Of a stretch of DNA of 64,000 bases, positions 1 through 7,761 are shown piece by piece. The notes beneath the pieces were generated by a model. It made no database searches, was not told the DNA's origin, and was given only the letters and a program-made list of their open reading frames with translations. Position 1 is the stretch's first letter. Every line of letters begins with the position of its first letter. The position numbers and the translations under genes are program-made. The DNA is from Thermobifida halotolerans (GTDB taxonomy: Bacteria > Actinomycetota > Actinomycetes > Streptosporangiales > Streptosporangiaceae), in assembly GCF_003574835.2 (NCBI RefSeq), contig NZ_CP063196.1:5332001-5396000 (forward strand). Direction: 5' to 3'.

Positions 1-2
1 TG

Positions 3-290
3 GACCGGCTCGATCCGGAGGGACTCACCGGGGGCCACCACATCGCGGGCACGGGGACCATCGACGTCGACGGCAACGTGGGCGGGGTCAGCGGTGTCCA
101 GCAGAAGATGGTCAGCGCCAAGCGGGAGGGCGCCGAGTACTTCCTGGTCGCCGCGGAGAGCTGCGACCAGACCTTCGAGTCGGCCGTCACCGGACAGATC
201 GAGGTGGTCAGGGTGGAGACGCTCGAGGAGGCCGCGGACGCGCTGGAGGACATCCGCGAGGGGGACACCGACGCGCTTCCCCGCTGCTAG
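3..290 (+). CDS. PDZ/Lon-type (S16) protease, YlbL family, C-terminal fragment
   Basis: The frame is open from base 3 to a stop at 290, giving about 95 C-terminal residues; the start lies outside the window. The sequence reads LTGGHHIAGTGTIDVDG, then GVQQK, then FLVAAESCD, as in the end of a Lon S16 domain. The lysine of GVQQK aligns with the Lon catalytic lysine. The catalytic serine and the PDZ domain would be upstream. Family members are membrane-anchored PDZ-Lon proteases. In actinobacteria they commonly sit beside the UPF0182 gene, as here (Rv3194c-Rv3193c in M. tuberculosis). Identification is good; cleavage targets are unknown. Confidence 0.8.
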   Translation, partial: DRLDPEGLTGGHHIAGTGTIDVDGNVGGVSGVQQKMVSAKREGAEYFLVAAESCDQTFESAVTGQIEVVRVETLEEAADALEDIREGDTDALPRC

Positions 291-488
291 GGGCCTGGGG
301 AGAGGCCCAGACGTCGCCTCGGCCCCAGAGGGTCCTGTGGCACCGGGCCCCGGGGGAGGGAAGCGGTGAAGGAGACCCCGGCCGAAGGGAGCGCCGGCGG
401 CGGAGCGCCTCCCCGCTCCGCCGCCGACCCACCCCCCGGGCTGACATTCCACGACCCCTGGGACCGAGGCCGTCGGGACCCCTCTCGG

Positions 489-1010
489 TCAGTCCTCCTC
501 GAAGGTCAGGGCGAGGGCCGACGTCAGCCCCGGAACCAGGTCCTCCCCGTTGAGCACCTGGTCCTCGGCGTCGTAGCTGCGCATCCGGAGAGCCGAGTAG
601 CGCGTCCCGTCCCGCAGCACGCCCGCCACCAGGCGGATCTCCTCACTGCCCGGCTGGTCCTTGGCCCAGGCCCCCGTGTCGCCGCGGTCGGGCGGGTCCA
701 GGGTCTCGTCCGAGCCCTTGACGACCAGGCGCTCCATCACCAGCGCACAGCCCGCCACCGCCTCGGGCCACATGATCCTGCCCAGGGTCTCCTCCAGCGG
801 AACGTCGGCGGGCAGCGGTTCCTGCTCGACCGGGGTCAGGTCCTCGGGGCTCGCGTCCCCGCGGATGCCCAACACCCCGGCGAGGTGGGGTTCCCGTTCC
901 AGCAGGTCGGCGGTAGGCACCAGGGCGTACATCCGGACGGGCTGGTCCCAGCCCTGTTCGGACGCGTGGCGCTCCAGACTCAGAACGGCTTCGCGAATGT
1001 TGAAGGACAC
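489..1010 (-). CDS. PPA1309 family protein
   Basis: A protein of 173 residues resembling the conserved actinobacterial PPA1309 family, whose function is unknown. The diagnostic N-terminal stretch is EQGWDQPVRMYALVPTADLL. The C-terminal half has a predicted mixed alpha/beta character and no membrane segment or recognised catalytic motif. An upstream in-frame start exists at 1112, but I chose GTG at 1010 because GGGGAG precedes it by 9 bases and the product then matches the usual family length of about 175. The gene is divergent from the UPF0182 gene, an arrangement I recall in other actinobacteria. A cytosolic location is inferred from the lack of signal or membrane segments. Confidence 0.8.
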   Translation of the reverse strand: MSFNIREAVLSLERHASEQGWDQPVRMYALVPTADLLEREPHLAGVLGIRGDASPEDLTPVEQEPLPADVPLEETLGRIMWPEAVAGCALVMERLVVKGSDETLDPPDRGDTGAWAKDQPGSEEIRLVAGVLRDGTRYSALRMRSYDAEDQVLNGEDLVPGLTSALALTFEED

Positions 1011-1354
1011 CTGCTCTGTCTCCCCTGTCCTCGGAACGGTGGTGGTGAAGGACGGATCGGCACACGCTCCCGCGCGGTGCGAAGTATGGTCAAAGTGAAA
1101 GGTTGGCCCCAAGGGACTCCAGCCGACCTCGCGGACAGAGTGTCGAAGCCGTCTCGGCCAGGTTTCGGCGCGGTGAAGCGGGAACCCGACAAGGCCTCAA
1201 TAAGTTGCCACTGTATAGGGGACGCCATGTCCGCACATTCGACCAGCATTGAGCCAACCGGCGGGTGCGAGGGCAGACCGCCACGGGGTCCGGGCCGGAC
1301 CCGGTTCTGCCCGGGCACCCGTCTGACGATATCCAGTAGGAACGAGGGGGAGGC
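1011..1354. other. Divergent intergenic region between PPA1309 and UPF0182 genes
   Basis: This stretch of 344 bases must hold the promoters of both divergent genes. A TATAGG-like element lies near 1215-1220 on the plus strand, but I could not pair it with a convincing -35 box. No tRNA, strong hairpin or ribosome-binding site for an extra gene was seen. Confidence 0.4.
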
Positions 1355-4300
1355 GTGAGCTTCCGATCGCCCGGCGCGCCGACCGCGCGCATGCCCCGAC
1401 GGTCCCGATTGCTCGCGCCGGTCGGCGCAGCCGTGGTCGTCATCATCGCGGGCATCATGTTCGCCGCGAATTTCTGGACCGAGTACAAGTGGTTCGCCTC
1501 GGTCGACTACACCACGGTCTTCTGGACGGAGTTGCGCACGAGATCGCTGCTCTTCGTCGCAGGAGCGCTGTTGATGGCCCTTGCCGTCGGCCTCAGCGTC
1601 TACTTCGCCTATCGAACCCGACCCGCCTATCGGCCGTTCAGTCTGGAACAGCAGGGGCTGGACCGCTACCGTTCCTCCATCGACCCCCACCGCAGGATCT
1701 TCTTCTGGGGGCTCGTCGGCGGTCTTGCGCTGCTCACCGGAGCGTCCGCGACCGCCGAGTGGCAGACCTTCCTGCAGTTCACCAACGCGACCGACTTCGG
1801 CACCGAGGACGCCCAGTTCGGTCTGGACATCTCGTTCTACACGTTCGTCTACCCGTTCCTCCAGGTGATCCTGGGCTACCTGTACACGGCGGTGGTCATC
1901 GCGTTCATCGCCGGCGTGGTGGTGCACTACCTGTACGGCGGGGTGCGGTTGCAGTCCCAGAGCCAGCGCGTCACCCCGGCCGCCCGCGTGCACCTGTCCA
2001 TCCTGTTGGGCATCTTCGTGCTGCTGCGGGCCGCCGACTACTGGCTGGAGCAGTACGGTCTGGTCTTCTCCACCCGCGGCTACACCTTCGGCGCCTCCTA
2101 CACCGACGTCAACGCGGTCCTGTACGCCAAGATCATCCTGTTCATCATCGCGCTGGTGTGCGCGGTGCTGTTCTTCGCCAACATCTACTTCAAGAACGCC
2201 ATGGTTCCGCTGGTCAGCCTGGGACTGCTGATTCTCTCGGCGGTGCTGATCGGCGGCGTCTACCCGGCGATCGTCCAGCAGATCACGGTCTCCCCCAACG
2301 AGCAGCGGCTGGAGAACCCCTACATCCAGCGCAACATCGAGGCCACCCGGGCGGCGTACGGCGTCGACAGCGCGGAGGTGACCGACTACGACGCGCAGAC
2401 CCAGTTGACCACGTCCGAGCTCGCCGCGGAGGCCGAGACCATCCCCAGCGTGCGCCTGGTGGACCCGGCGGTGGTCTCCCAGACGTTCCAGCAGCTCCAG
2501 CAGGTCCGCGGCTTCTACCAGTTCCCCGAGGTCCTGGAGGTCGACCGCTACACCACGGGCGAGGACGAGACGGTCGACACCATCGTGGCCGTCCGCGAAC
2601 TCGACGGTCCGCCCGCGCAGGAGGACCGGTGGCTGACCCGTCACCTGGTCTACACCCACGGCTTCGGCATGGTCGCGGCGGCGGGCAACCAGGTGGACTC
2701 CGAGGGACGCCCGGTGTTCCTGGAGTACAACATCCCGCCCACGGGCGAGCTCTCCGACAACGGCGACGGCTACCAGCCGCGCGTCTACTTCGGGCGTGAG
2801 GGCGCCGAGTACGTGATCGTCAACGCCGAGGCCGAGTACGACTACCCCGTCGACTCCGACGCGCCGGAGGTCCCCACGGCCGAGGACGCGGTCACGTCGA
2901 CCCCGAGCCCCTCGCCCGAGGCAGACGAGGCCCAGGCGCCCGCCGGGCAGCAGGAGGAGGCGCCCGCGGAGGAGCAGCCCGCCGACTCCGAGGAGCCCGG
3001 CAGCGACAGCGGACAGGCCAACAACTACTACGACGGTGACGGCGGCGTCCAGCTGAGCAACTTCTTCGACAAGCTCATGTACGCGGTGAAGTACCAGGAA
3101 GTCAACATCCTGCTCAACAGCGCGATCAACGACGAGTCGCAGATCATCTACGTCCGCGACCCCGCCGAGCGCGTCGAGAAGGTGGCGCCCTTCCTCACCG
3201 TGGACGGCAAGGCGTACCCGGCGGTGGTGGACGGCAAGATCGTGTGGATCGTGGACGCCTACACCACCTCCGACCAGTACCCGTACTCCACCCCGATCGA
3301 CCTGGCCCAGGCCACCACGGACACCTTCACCGAGAGCACCACGGCGGTCAACGCGCTGCCGGGCAACCAGGTGAACTACATCCGCAACTCGGTCAAGGCC
3401 ACCGTCGACGCCTACGACGGCACCGTGACCCTGTACGGCTGGGACGAGGAGGACCCGGTCCTGCAGACCTGGTCCAAGGCGTTCCCCGACGTCGTCACCA
3501 GCAAGGAGGAGATCAGCGACACCCTGCTGTCCCACCTGCGCTACCCCGACGACCTGTACAAGGTGCAGCGCGAGATCCTCGAGCGCTACCACGTCACCAA
3601 CGCCGACGCCTTCTACGGCGGTCAGGACTTCTGGACCGTTCCCAACGACCCGAAGCCGCAGGCGGGGGAGAACCCGGAGCCGCCCTACCGCCAGACCATC
3701 CGCTTCCCGGGAGACGAGGCGGCCATGTACTCGCTGACCTCGACCTTCGTCCCGCGGGGCCGTGAGAACCTGGCGGCGTTCATGGCGGTGAACAGCGACG
3801 CGGCCTCCGACTCCTACGGGCAGATGCGGATTCTGGAGCTGCCGCGGAGCACCGCGGTCCAGGGGCCCGGACAGATCCAGAACACCTTCCAGTCGTCGGC
3901 CGAGGTGCGCGAGGTGCTGCTCCCCCTGGAGCAGAGTTCGGCACAGGTGACCTACGGCAACCTGCTCACCCTGCCGTTCGCGGGCGGTCTGCTCTACGTC
4001 GAACCGCTCTACGTGCAGGCCGGAGGCAGCGACGCCTCCTATCCGCTGCTGCAGCAGGTTCTCGTGGGCTTCGGTGACCAGGTCGCCATCGGCGGCAACC
4101 TCCAGGAGGCCCTGAACAACCTCTTCGACGACGGGGAGGCACCGCTGGAGGAGCCCGTCACCGAGGAGGACGGCGGCGGTGAGACCGACGGTGGGCAGGC
4201 GCCCGCCGGCGGCGATCTCGCCCAGGCCCTGGAGGACGCGGCCGAGGCCTACGAGGACGGCCAGGCCGCCCTGCGCGAGGGCGACTTCGCGGCCTACGGC

Positions 4301-4372
4301 GAGGCCAACGAGCGCCTGGAGGATGCTCTGGAGCGCGCCGAGGCGGCGTCCGGCAACTCCGGAGGCGAGTAG
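1355..4372 (+). CDS. UPF0182 family large membrane protein
   Basis: A protein of 1005 residues matching the UPF0182 family, which is widespread in actinobacteria and has no established biochemical role. About seven hydrophobic segments lie in the first 330 residues (for example AAVVVIIAGIMFAANFW). A long, probably extracytoplasmic domain follows. Two acidic, Ala/Pro/Glu-rich linkers are visible: residues roughly 500-560 and the C-terminus from about 925, which ends in Glu/Ala-rich helix. GTG 1355 is preceded by GAGGGGGAGGC, a good ribosome-binding site; an ATG at 1391 is the alternative. The length is usual for the family. The gene ends at a strong hairpin at 4379-4418. Confidence 0.9.
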   Translation: MSFRSPGAPTARMPRRSRLLAPVGAAVVVIIAGIMFAANFWTEYKWFASVDYTTVFWTELRTRSLLFVAGALLMALAVGLSVYFAYRTRPAYRPFSLEQQGLDRYRSSIDPHRRIFFWGLVGGLALLTGASATAEWQTFLQFTNATDFGTEDAQFGLDISFYTFVYPFLQVILGYLYTAVVIAFIAGVVVHYLYGGVRLQSQSQRVTPAARVHLSILLGIFVLLRAADYWLEQYGLVFSTRGYTFGASYTDVNAVLYAKIILFIIALVCAVLFFANIYFKNAMVPLVSLGLLILSAVLIGGVYPAIVQQITVSPNEQRLENPYIQRNIEATRAAYGVDSAEVTDYDAQTQLTTSELAAEAETIPSVRLVDPAVVSQTFQQLQQVRGFYQFPEVLEVDRYTTGEDETVDTIVAVRELDGPPAQEDRWLTRHLVYTHGFGMVAAAGNQVDSEGRPVFLEYNIPPTGELSDNGDGYQPRVYFGREGAEYVIVNAEAEYDYPVDSDAPEVPTAEDAVTSTPSPSPEADEAQAPAGQQEEAPAEEQPADSEEPGSDSGQANNYYDGDGGVQLSNFFDKLMYAVKYQEVNILLNSAINDESQIIYVRDPAERVEKVAPFLTVDGKAYPAVVDGKIVWIVDAYTTSDQYPYSTPIDLAQATTDTFTESTTAVNALPGNQVNYIRNSVKATVDAYDGTVTLYGWDEEDPVLQTWSKAFPDVVTSKEEISDTLLSHLRYPDDLYKVQREILERYHVTNADAFYGGQDFWTVPNDPKPQAGENPEPPYRQTIRFPGDEAAMYSLTSTFVPRGRENLAAFMAVNSDAASDSYGQMRILELPRSTAVQGPGQIQNTFQSSAEVREVLLPLEQSSAQVTYGNLLTLPFAGGLLYVEPLYVQAGGSDASYPLLQQVLVGFGDQVAIGGNLQEALNNLFDDGEAPLEEPVTEEDGGGETDGGQAPAGGDLAQALEDAAEAYEDGQAALREGDFAAYGEANERLEDALERAEAASGNSGGE

Positions 4373-4378
4373 GACCCC

Positions 4379-4418
4379 GCGGTGTCGTGGGAGGGGACGG
4401 TCCCTCCCACGACACCGC
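4379..4418 (+). terminator. Rho-independent-like terminator after UPF0182 gene
   Basis: A perfect 17-bp stem (4379-4395 with 4402-4418) and a 6-base loop begin 6 bases after the UPF0182 stop. There is no U tract, as is common for actinobacterial hairpins. It also separates that gene from the tRNA promoter. Confidence 0.75.
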
Positions 4419-4434
4419 TCGGGGCGAAACCGAT

Positions 4435-4463
4435 TTGGCGTTGTCGGCAGAGCGCGGTAACGT
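4435..4463 (+). promoter_or_regulatory. Promoter of first tRNA-fMet
   Basis: TTGGCG (4435-4440), a 17-base spacer, then TAACGT (4458-4463). The predicted start of transcription falls a few bases before the tRNA 5' end at 4476. It matches a housekeeping sigma-type promoter. Confidence 0.6.
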
Positions 4464-4475
4464 TGGGGAAAGCAA

Positions 4476-4552
4476 CGCGGGGTGGAGCAGTTCGGTAGCT
4501 CGCTGGGCTCATAACCCAGAGGTCGCAGGTTCAAATCCTGTCCCCGCTACCA
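4476..4552 (+). tRNA. Initiator tRNA-fMet (CAT), copy 1
   Basis: A 77-base cloverleaf with encoded CCA. The anticodon loop reads CTCATAA. The anticodon stem ends in three consecutive G:C pairs (GGG/CCC), a hallmark of initiator tRNA. Position 1 (C) does not pair with position 72 (T), again as expected for formylmethionyl initiators. The TTCAAAT T-loop is standard. The gene has its own promoter just upstream and a 14-bp terminator just downstream. An identical copy lies at 5834-5910. Confidence 0.95.
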
Positions 4553-4556
4553 GAAG

Positions 4557-4587
4557 ACGTCCCCCGGGAAAAATTCCCGGGGGACGT
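4557..4587 (+). terminator. Terminator after tRNA-fMet copy 1
   Basis: A 14-bp perfect stem (4557-4570 with 4574-4587) with an AAA loop lies 4 bases after the CCA end. It is followed by a short T-containing run. Confidence 0.85.
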
Positions 4588-4672
4588 TCTGCGTGTGTGG
4601 GGCGCTCTGCGGCCGAAAGGCGGACGAGGGTGACATCCGCCCTCCGGGCCCGGCTGAGCCCGCCCCGGACCG

Positions 4673-4706
4673 ACCGTGGCCCCCACACCACTGTGGGGGC
4701 CACGGT
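4673..4706 (-). terminator. Terminator after the DUF4383 gene
   Basis: A 15-bp perfect stem (4673-4687 with 4692-4706) and a 4-base loop lie just beyond the stop of the minus-strand DUF4383 gene. It may work in both directions. Confidence 0.7.
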
Positions 4707-4723
4707 GTTTCCCACGGTTCCTC

Positions 4724-5212
4724 CTACGTGCGGGGAGACGCCGGGGCGCGCTTCGGTCCCGCGCCGACGGAACGCCGTCCCAGGAGAACTCCCAGGCCGA
4801 TCATGCTGACGGTCAGGAAGAAGTGCAGCCAGTCGTCAGCGGCGTTCAGCGGCACGAAGTTCGCCGCCGACTCCTCGTTGACGAACAGGCCGTACAGCCA
4901 CAGCAGCAGGTAGATCGCGCCACCACCGATCAGGAAGATCCGGGCCGCGTTGAAGGTCCTGGCCATGGCCACACCGGCGATTCCGAACAGCAGGTGGACG
5001 ATGTTGTGCAGGACCGACACCTGGAACACGCCTAACAGCATCGCCTCGGACTCGTGTCCGGCGAACTGCATCTGGTCGTAGTTGGTGGTGATGCCGGGGA
5101 TGAACCCCAGGACGCCGACCAGCAGGAAGACCACGCCGAACGCGAGTGCCGCCTTCTGGACCGGGGAATTGAAGTTCGAGAAGGCACCGCGGTTCGCTTC
5201 GGGAACGGACAT
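4724..5212 (-). CDS. DUF4383 domain membrane protein
   Basis: A protein of 162 residues with four hydrophobic segments (such as ALAFGVVFLLVGVLGFIPG and IFLIGGGAIYLLLWLYGLFV). It fits the DUF4383 family of small integral membrane proteins of unknown function. The motif HNIVHLLFGIAGVA is typical of the family. ATG 5212 was chosen because AGGGAGAAG lies immediately upstream; an in-frame GTG at 5227 is an alternative. It is the second gene of a two-gene minus-strand unit with the gene ending at 5224, and both lie between two identical tRNA genes. Confidence 0.85.
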   Translation of the reverse strand: MSVPEANRGAFSNFNSPVQKAALAFGVVFLLVGVLGFIPGITTNYDQMQFAGHESEAMLLGVFQVSVLHNIVHLLFGIAGVAMARTFNAARIFLIGGGAIYLLLWLYGLFVNEESAANFVPLNAADDWLHFFLTVSMIGLGVLLGRRSVGAGPKRAPASPRT

Positions 5213-5223
5213 CTGCTTCTCCC

Positions 5224-5658
5224 TCACTGATGAGTGCTTTTTGCCGTTGGATTCGTCGAACGGTCAGTGCGCGTCGCAGGAGGGGCGGCACGCAGCCAGG
5301 CTGTCAACCAGCCGGCTTCCAGCAGGGCGTCCAGTAGGTAGGTGCGGGGGATACGTCCCTGCGGGGCGTAGCGGAGGTCGATGGACAGCAGGGTCAGCGC
5401 GGTTCCCACGCCCACCGTCCGCGCGGTGCGCAGGGAAGCGGGGTCACGCCCGGTACGGGTCTGGGCGCAGCCGACGGCCAGGAGGAGCCCGGCCACGCTG
5501 TACTGCAGCCACCGGTCCTGTTTGCGACCGAACACCGCCTCGAAGCTCCGCGTGCTGAGCAGGGGCCACAGTCCACTGACGATGTTGAACACGCCGTGGA
5601 ACCTGGCGACGGCGGCCTGGTCCAGGCCCCGCTGACCTGTCCGGTCGGCCTCTGCCAT
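5224..5658 (-). CDS. Small membrane protein of unknown function
   Basis: A protein of 144 residues starting at ATG 5658 after GGAGCGGGT. Hydrophobic stretches (FNIVSGLWPLL, QYSVAGLLLAVGCAQ, VGVGTALTLLSIDL, YLLDALLEAGWLTAWL) suggest four membrane segments with short loops. I do not recognise a named family. It runs into the DUF4383 gene with almost no spacing, so the two are probably co-transcribed and may act together in the membrane. No signal peptide or catalytic motif is visible. Confidence 0.65.
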   Translation of the reverse strand: MAEADRTGQRGLDQAAVARFHGVFNIVSGLWPLLSTRSFEAVFGRKQDRWLQYSVAGLLLAVGCAQTRTGRDPASLRTARTVGVGTALTLLSIDLRYAPQGRIPRTYLLDALLEAGWLTAWLRAAPPATRTDRSTNPTAKSTHQ

Positions 5659-5790
5659 ACCCGCTCCTTCCGCGGATGCTGCGGTTGCTCATTGCGCGAC
5701 GCGCTTCCTCTACCCCTGGGGTGGGGCGTTATGCGACGCCGGTGGTCGTGGAGATTCGGGCGGTGACGTGCGGCCGGTGGGACTCTTGAT

Positions 5791-5819
5791 TTGCGTCCTG
5801 CGGCGACCGCATCTACTGT
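5791..5819 (+). promoter_or_regulatory. Promoter of second tRNA-fMet
   Basis: TTGCGT (5791-5796), a 17-base spacer, and TACTGT (5814-5819), placed 14 bases before the tRNA. The spacing is the same as for copy 1 although the surrounding sequence differs. Confidence 0.55.
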
Positions 5820-5833
5820 GGTGAACACACCGA

Positions 5834-5910
5834 CGCGGGGTGGAGCAGTTCGGTAGCTCGCTGGGCTCATAACCCAGAGGTCGCAGGTTCAAATCCTGTC
5901 CCCGCTACCA
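5834..5910 (+). tRNA. Initiator tRNA-fMet (CAT), copy 2
   Basis: Identical over all 77 bases to the gene at 4476-4552, including the CAT anticodon, the GGG/CCC anticodon stem, the unpaired first base and the CCA end. The identity stops at the tRNA boundaries, so only the tRNA is duplicated and not a larger segment. It has an independent promoter and terminator. Confidence 0.95.
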
Positions 5911-5915
5911 GGAGT

Positions 5916-5951
5916 TCCGGGCCGATCGTGCGCCAGCACGGTCGGCCCGGA
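5916..5951 (+). terminator. Terminator after tRNA-fMet copy 2
   Basis: A 16-bp stem with one G:T wobble (5916-5931 with 5936-5951) and a GCCA loop, 5 bases after the tRNA end. Confidence 0.75.
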
Positions 5952-6031
5952 GCGTGTCCGGGGGTACTCGGGCGACCGTGCCGGGAGGGGCCCGGATCGT
6001 CGAGGAGCCCTCTCCCCGGCGGGGCCGTCGG

Positions 6032-6742
6032 CTAGTGGATGCGTCCGTCGACGATGGTGACGGTCCGGTCGGTGCGGGCGGCCACCTCGGGGTCGTGGGT
6101 GACCACGATCACCGCCGTGTTCCGGGAGCGGGCCTGCCCGAGCAACTGGTCCATGATCATCGTGCTGCTGGCCTGGTCCAGCGCCCCCGTGGGCTCGTCC
6201 GCGAGGATCAGCGCGGGGTTCAGGCTCAACGCCCTGGCGAGCGCCACCCGCTGCTGCTCGCCGCCGGACAGCTGGTGCGGCTGGGAGGAGACCCGGTGGC
6301 CCAGCCCCATCGCTTCCAGCAGCTCCTTCGCGGCGGCGCGGCGACGCGCCAGCGGCACCCCCGCCAGCACCATGGGAACGCTCACGTTGGCCAGCGCGCT
6401 GCGCCGCTCCAGCAGGTGGAACTGCTGGAAGACAAAACCGATCCGCTCGTTGCGCAGCCGGGCGCGCCGCCCCTCGCGCAGCCGGGACACGTCGACGCCG
6501 TCGAACACGTGCTCGCCCGAGTCCGCGCTGTCCAGCAACCCGATGATGTTGAGCAGCGTGGACTTGCCCGACCCGGACTGCCCGACCACGGCCACGACCT
6601 CGCCCCGGGCCACCTCCAGCGAGCAGCCCCTGAGAACGTCGACGGTGGTTCCCGAGACCGTGAAGCTGCGCCGCAGGTCGTGGACGCGCAGCAGGGGACC
6701 GGTCAAAGCCTCCTGCTCCTCGGGGGCGAAGAGAGCCTCCAC
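6032..6742 (-). CDS. MacB/LolD-type ABC transporter ATPase
   Basis: A protein of 236 residues with the full set of ABC ATPase motifs: Walker A GQSGSGKST (54-62), Q-loop FQQ (105-107), signature LSGGEQQR (158-165), and Walker B ending in LILADEP. The short LLNIIGLLD and DEPTGALD stretches are typical of the MacB/LolD branch. GTG 6742 follows GGAGGAGTG; the start lies 4 bases after the stop of the adaptor gene. It is the last gene of a permease-adaptor-ATPase operon. The likely role is energising export of a peptide, lipid or drug; the substrate is unknown. Confidence 0.9.
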   Translation of the reverse strand: MEALFAPEEQEALTGPLLRVHDLRRSFTVSGTTVDVLRGCSLEVARGEVVAVVGQSGSGKSTLLNIIGLLDSADSGEHVFDGVDVSRLREGRRARLRNERIGFVFQQFHLLERRSALANVSVPMVLAGVPLARRRAAAKELLEAMGLGHRVSSQPHQLSGGEQQRVALARALSLNPALILADEPTGALDQASSTMIMDQLLGQARSRNTAVIVVTHDPEVAARTDRTVTIVDGRIH

Positions 6743-6746
6743 CGGA

Positions 6747-7748
6747 TCACTCCTCCATCATCCAGGCGCCCGACTCCCCGTACTCCTCGGAGGGATCAGC
6801 TGGGACGTCGAACTCCTCGGCCAGCGGAACCGGGTCCACGACCCGGTCGCCGGGGCTCAGTCCGGAGACCACCTCGATGTTCTCCCCGTCGGAGATCCCC
6901 AGCTCGACCTCGCGGACCTGGGTCGACCCGTCGTCGAGAACGAGGAGGACCTCACCCTCGTCGACCGCTCCCCGCACCGCCGTCATGGGAACGACCAGCG
7001 CGTTCTTCGCCTGACCGGTCACGATCGACAACCGGCCCCGTACGCCGGGAAACACCCGCAGCCCGTCGGGAACCCGGCAGGCCAGTTCGAGCGCTCCCTC
7101 CGGGCCGCCGCCCGCTTCGCCGTCCGAGGCGCCGCCGGAGTCCTGCGGAGCGGCGGAGCCAGCCCCCAGTGAGAGGAACTCGCAGGCCTCGGGTGCCGGT
7201 CCCTGATCGATCTGCAGCAGGATCTCGTCGGGTTCGTCGTAGAACCGGTAGACGTCGTTGGGGTCGACCGAGGCCACCGCACGGAACTCGTCCTCGGTGA
7301 TCCGTGCGATCTCACCGGGTTCCACCGGGTCGCCGACCGCGAGGTCGCCCAGCCCGGACAGGGTCCCGGTGGCGGGCGCCCGGACAACCGTCTCGGTCGC
7401 GGGGGCCTGCCCGGTCTCCTCCCCGCCCGCACCCGGCACGGTGAGGGTCACGACGGGAGCGCCCTGCTCGACGCTCTGCCCGTCGGCCAGCCAGACACGT
7501 GCCACGGTCCCACCCGTCCGGGCCTTCACCGCGACCCCGGGCTCTGCGACGATCGTGGCGTCCAGTACCACCCGGGACTCGATGTCCGCGCGCCGTACCT
7601 CGACCGGCTGCCCCGCGGCGACGGGCCCCGCGTCCGGGCTCTCCGGTGCGGACGCGGAGACGCCGGAGGAGAACAGCACGTAGCCGCCGAACCCCAACCC
7701 GCCCAACAGCACGGCCACGGCCAGACCGAGGATGATCCACTTCTTCAC
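6747..7748 (-). CDS. MacA-like periplasmic adaptor (membrane fusion protein)
   Basis: A protein of 333 residues with one N-terminal membrane segment (IILGLAVAVLLGGLGFGGYV) followed by an extracytoplasmic part. Lipoyl-like halves (GGTVARVWLADGQSVEQG and GTLSGLGDLAVGDPVEPG) and a C-terminal beta domain (VGLS-type NIEVVSGLSPGDRVV) fit HlyD/MacA adaptors. GTG 7748 was chosen because the membrane segment follows at once and the upstream frame looks non-coding. The predicted hairpin domain is very short, as expected in a Gram-positive without TolC. It acts with the neighbouring permease and ATPase. Confidence 0.85.
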   Translation of the reverse strand: MKKWIILGLAVAVLLGGLGFGGYVLFSSGVSASAPESPDAGPVAAGQPVEVRRADIESRVVLDATIVAEPGVAVKARTGGTVARVWLADGQSVEQGAPVVTLTVPGAGGEETGQAPATETVVRAPATGTLSGLGDLAVGDPVEPGEIARITEDEFRAVASVDPNDVYRFYDEPDEILLQIDQGPAPEACEFLSLGAGSAAPQDSGGASDGEAGGGPEGALELACRVPDGLRVFPGVRGRLSIVTGQAKNALVVPMTAVRGAVDEGEVLLVLDDGSTQVREVELGISDGENIEVVSGLSPGDRVVDPVPLAEEFDVPADPSEEYGESGAWMMEE

Positions 7749-7761
7749 GTTCCCACCGTTC

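Noticed and set aside
980-4534. Very long minus-strand open frame opposite the UPF0182 gene
   Set aside because: It mirrors a well-recognised coding gene; the product is rich in Arg, Gly, Val and Asp with no family resemblance. High G+C makes such antisense frames common.
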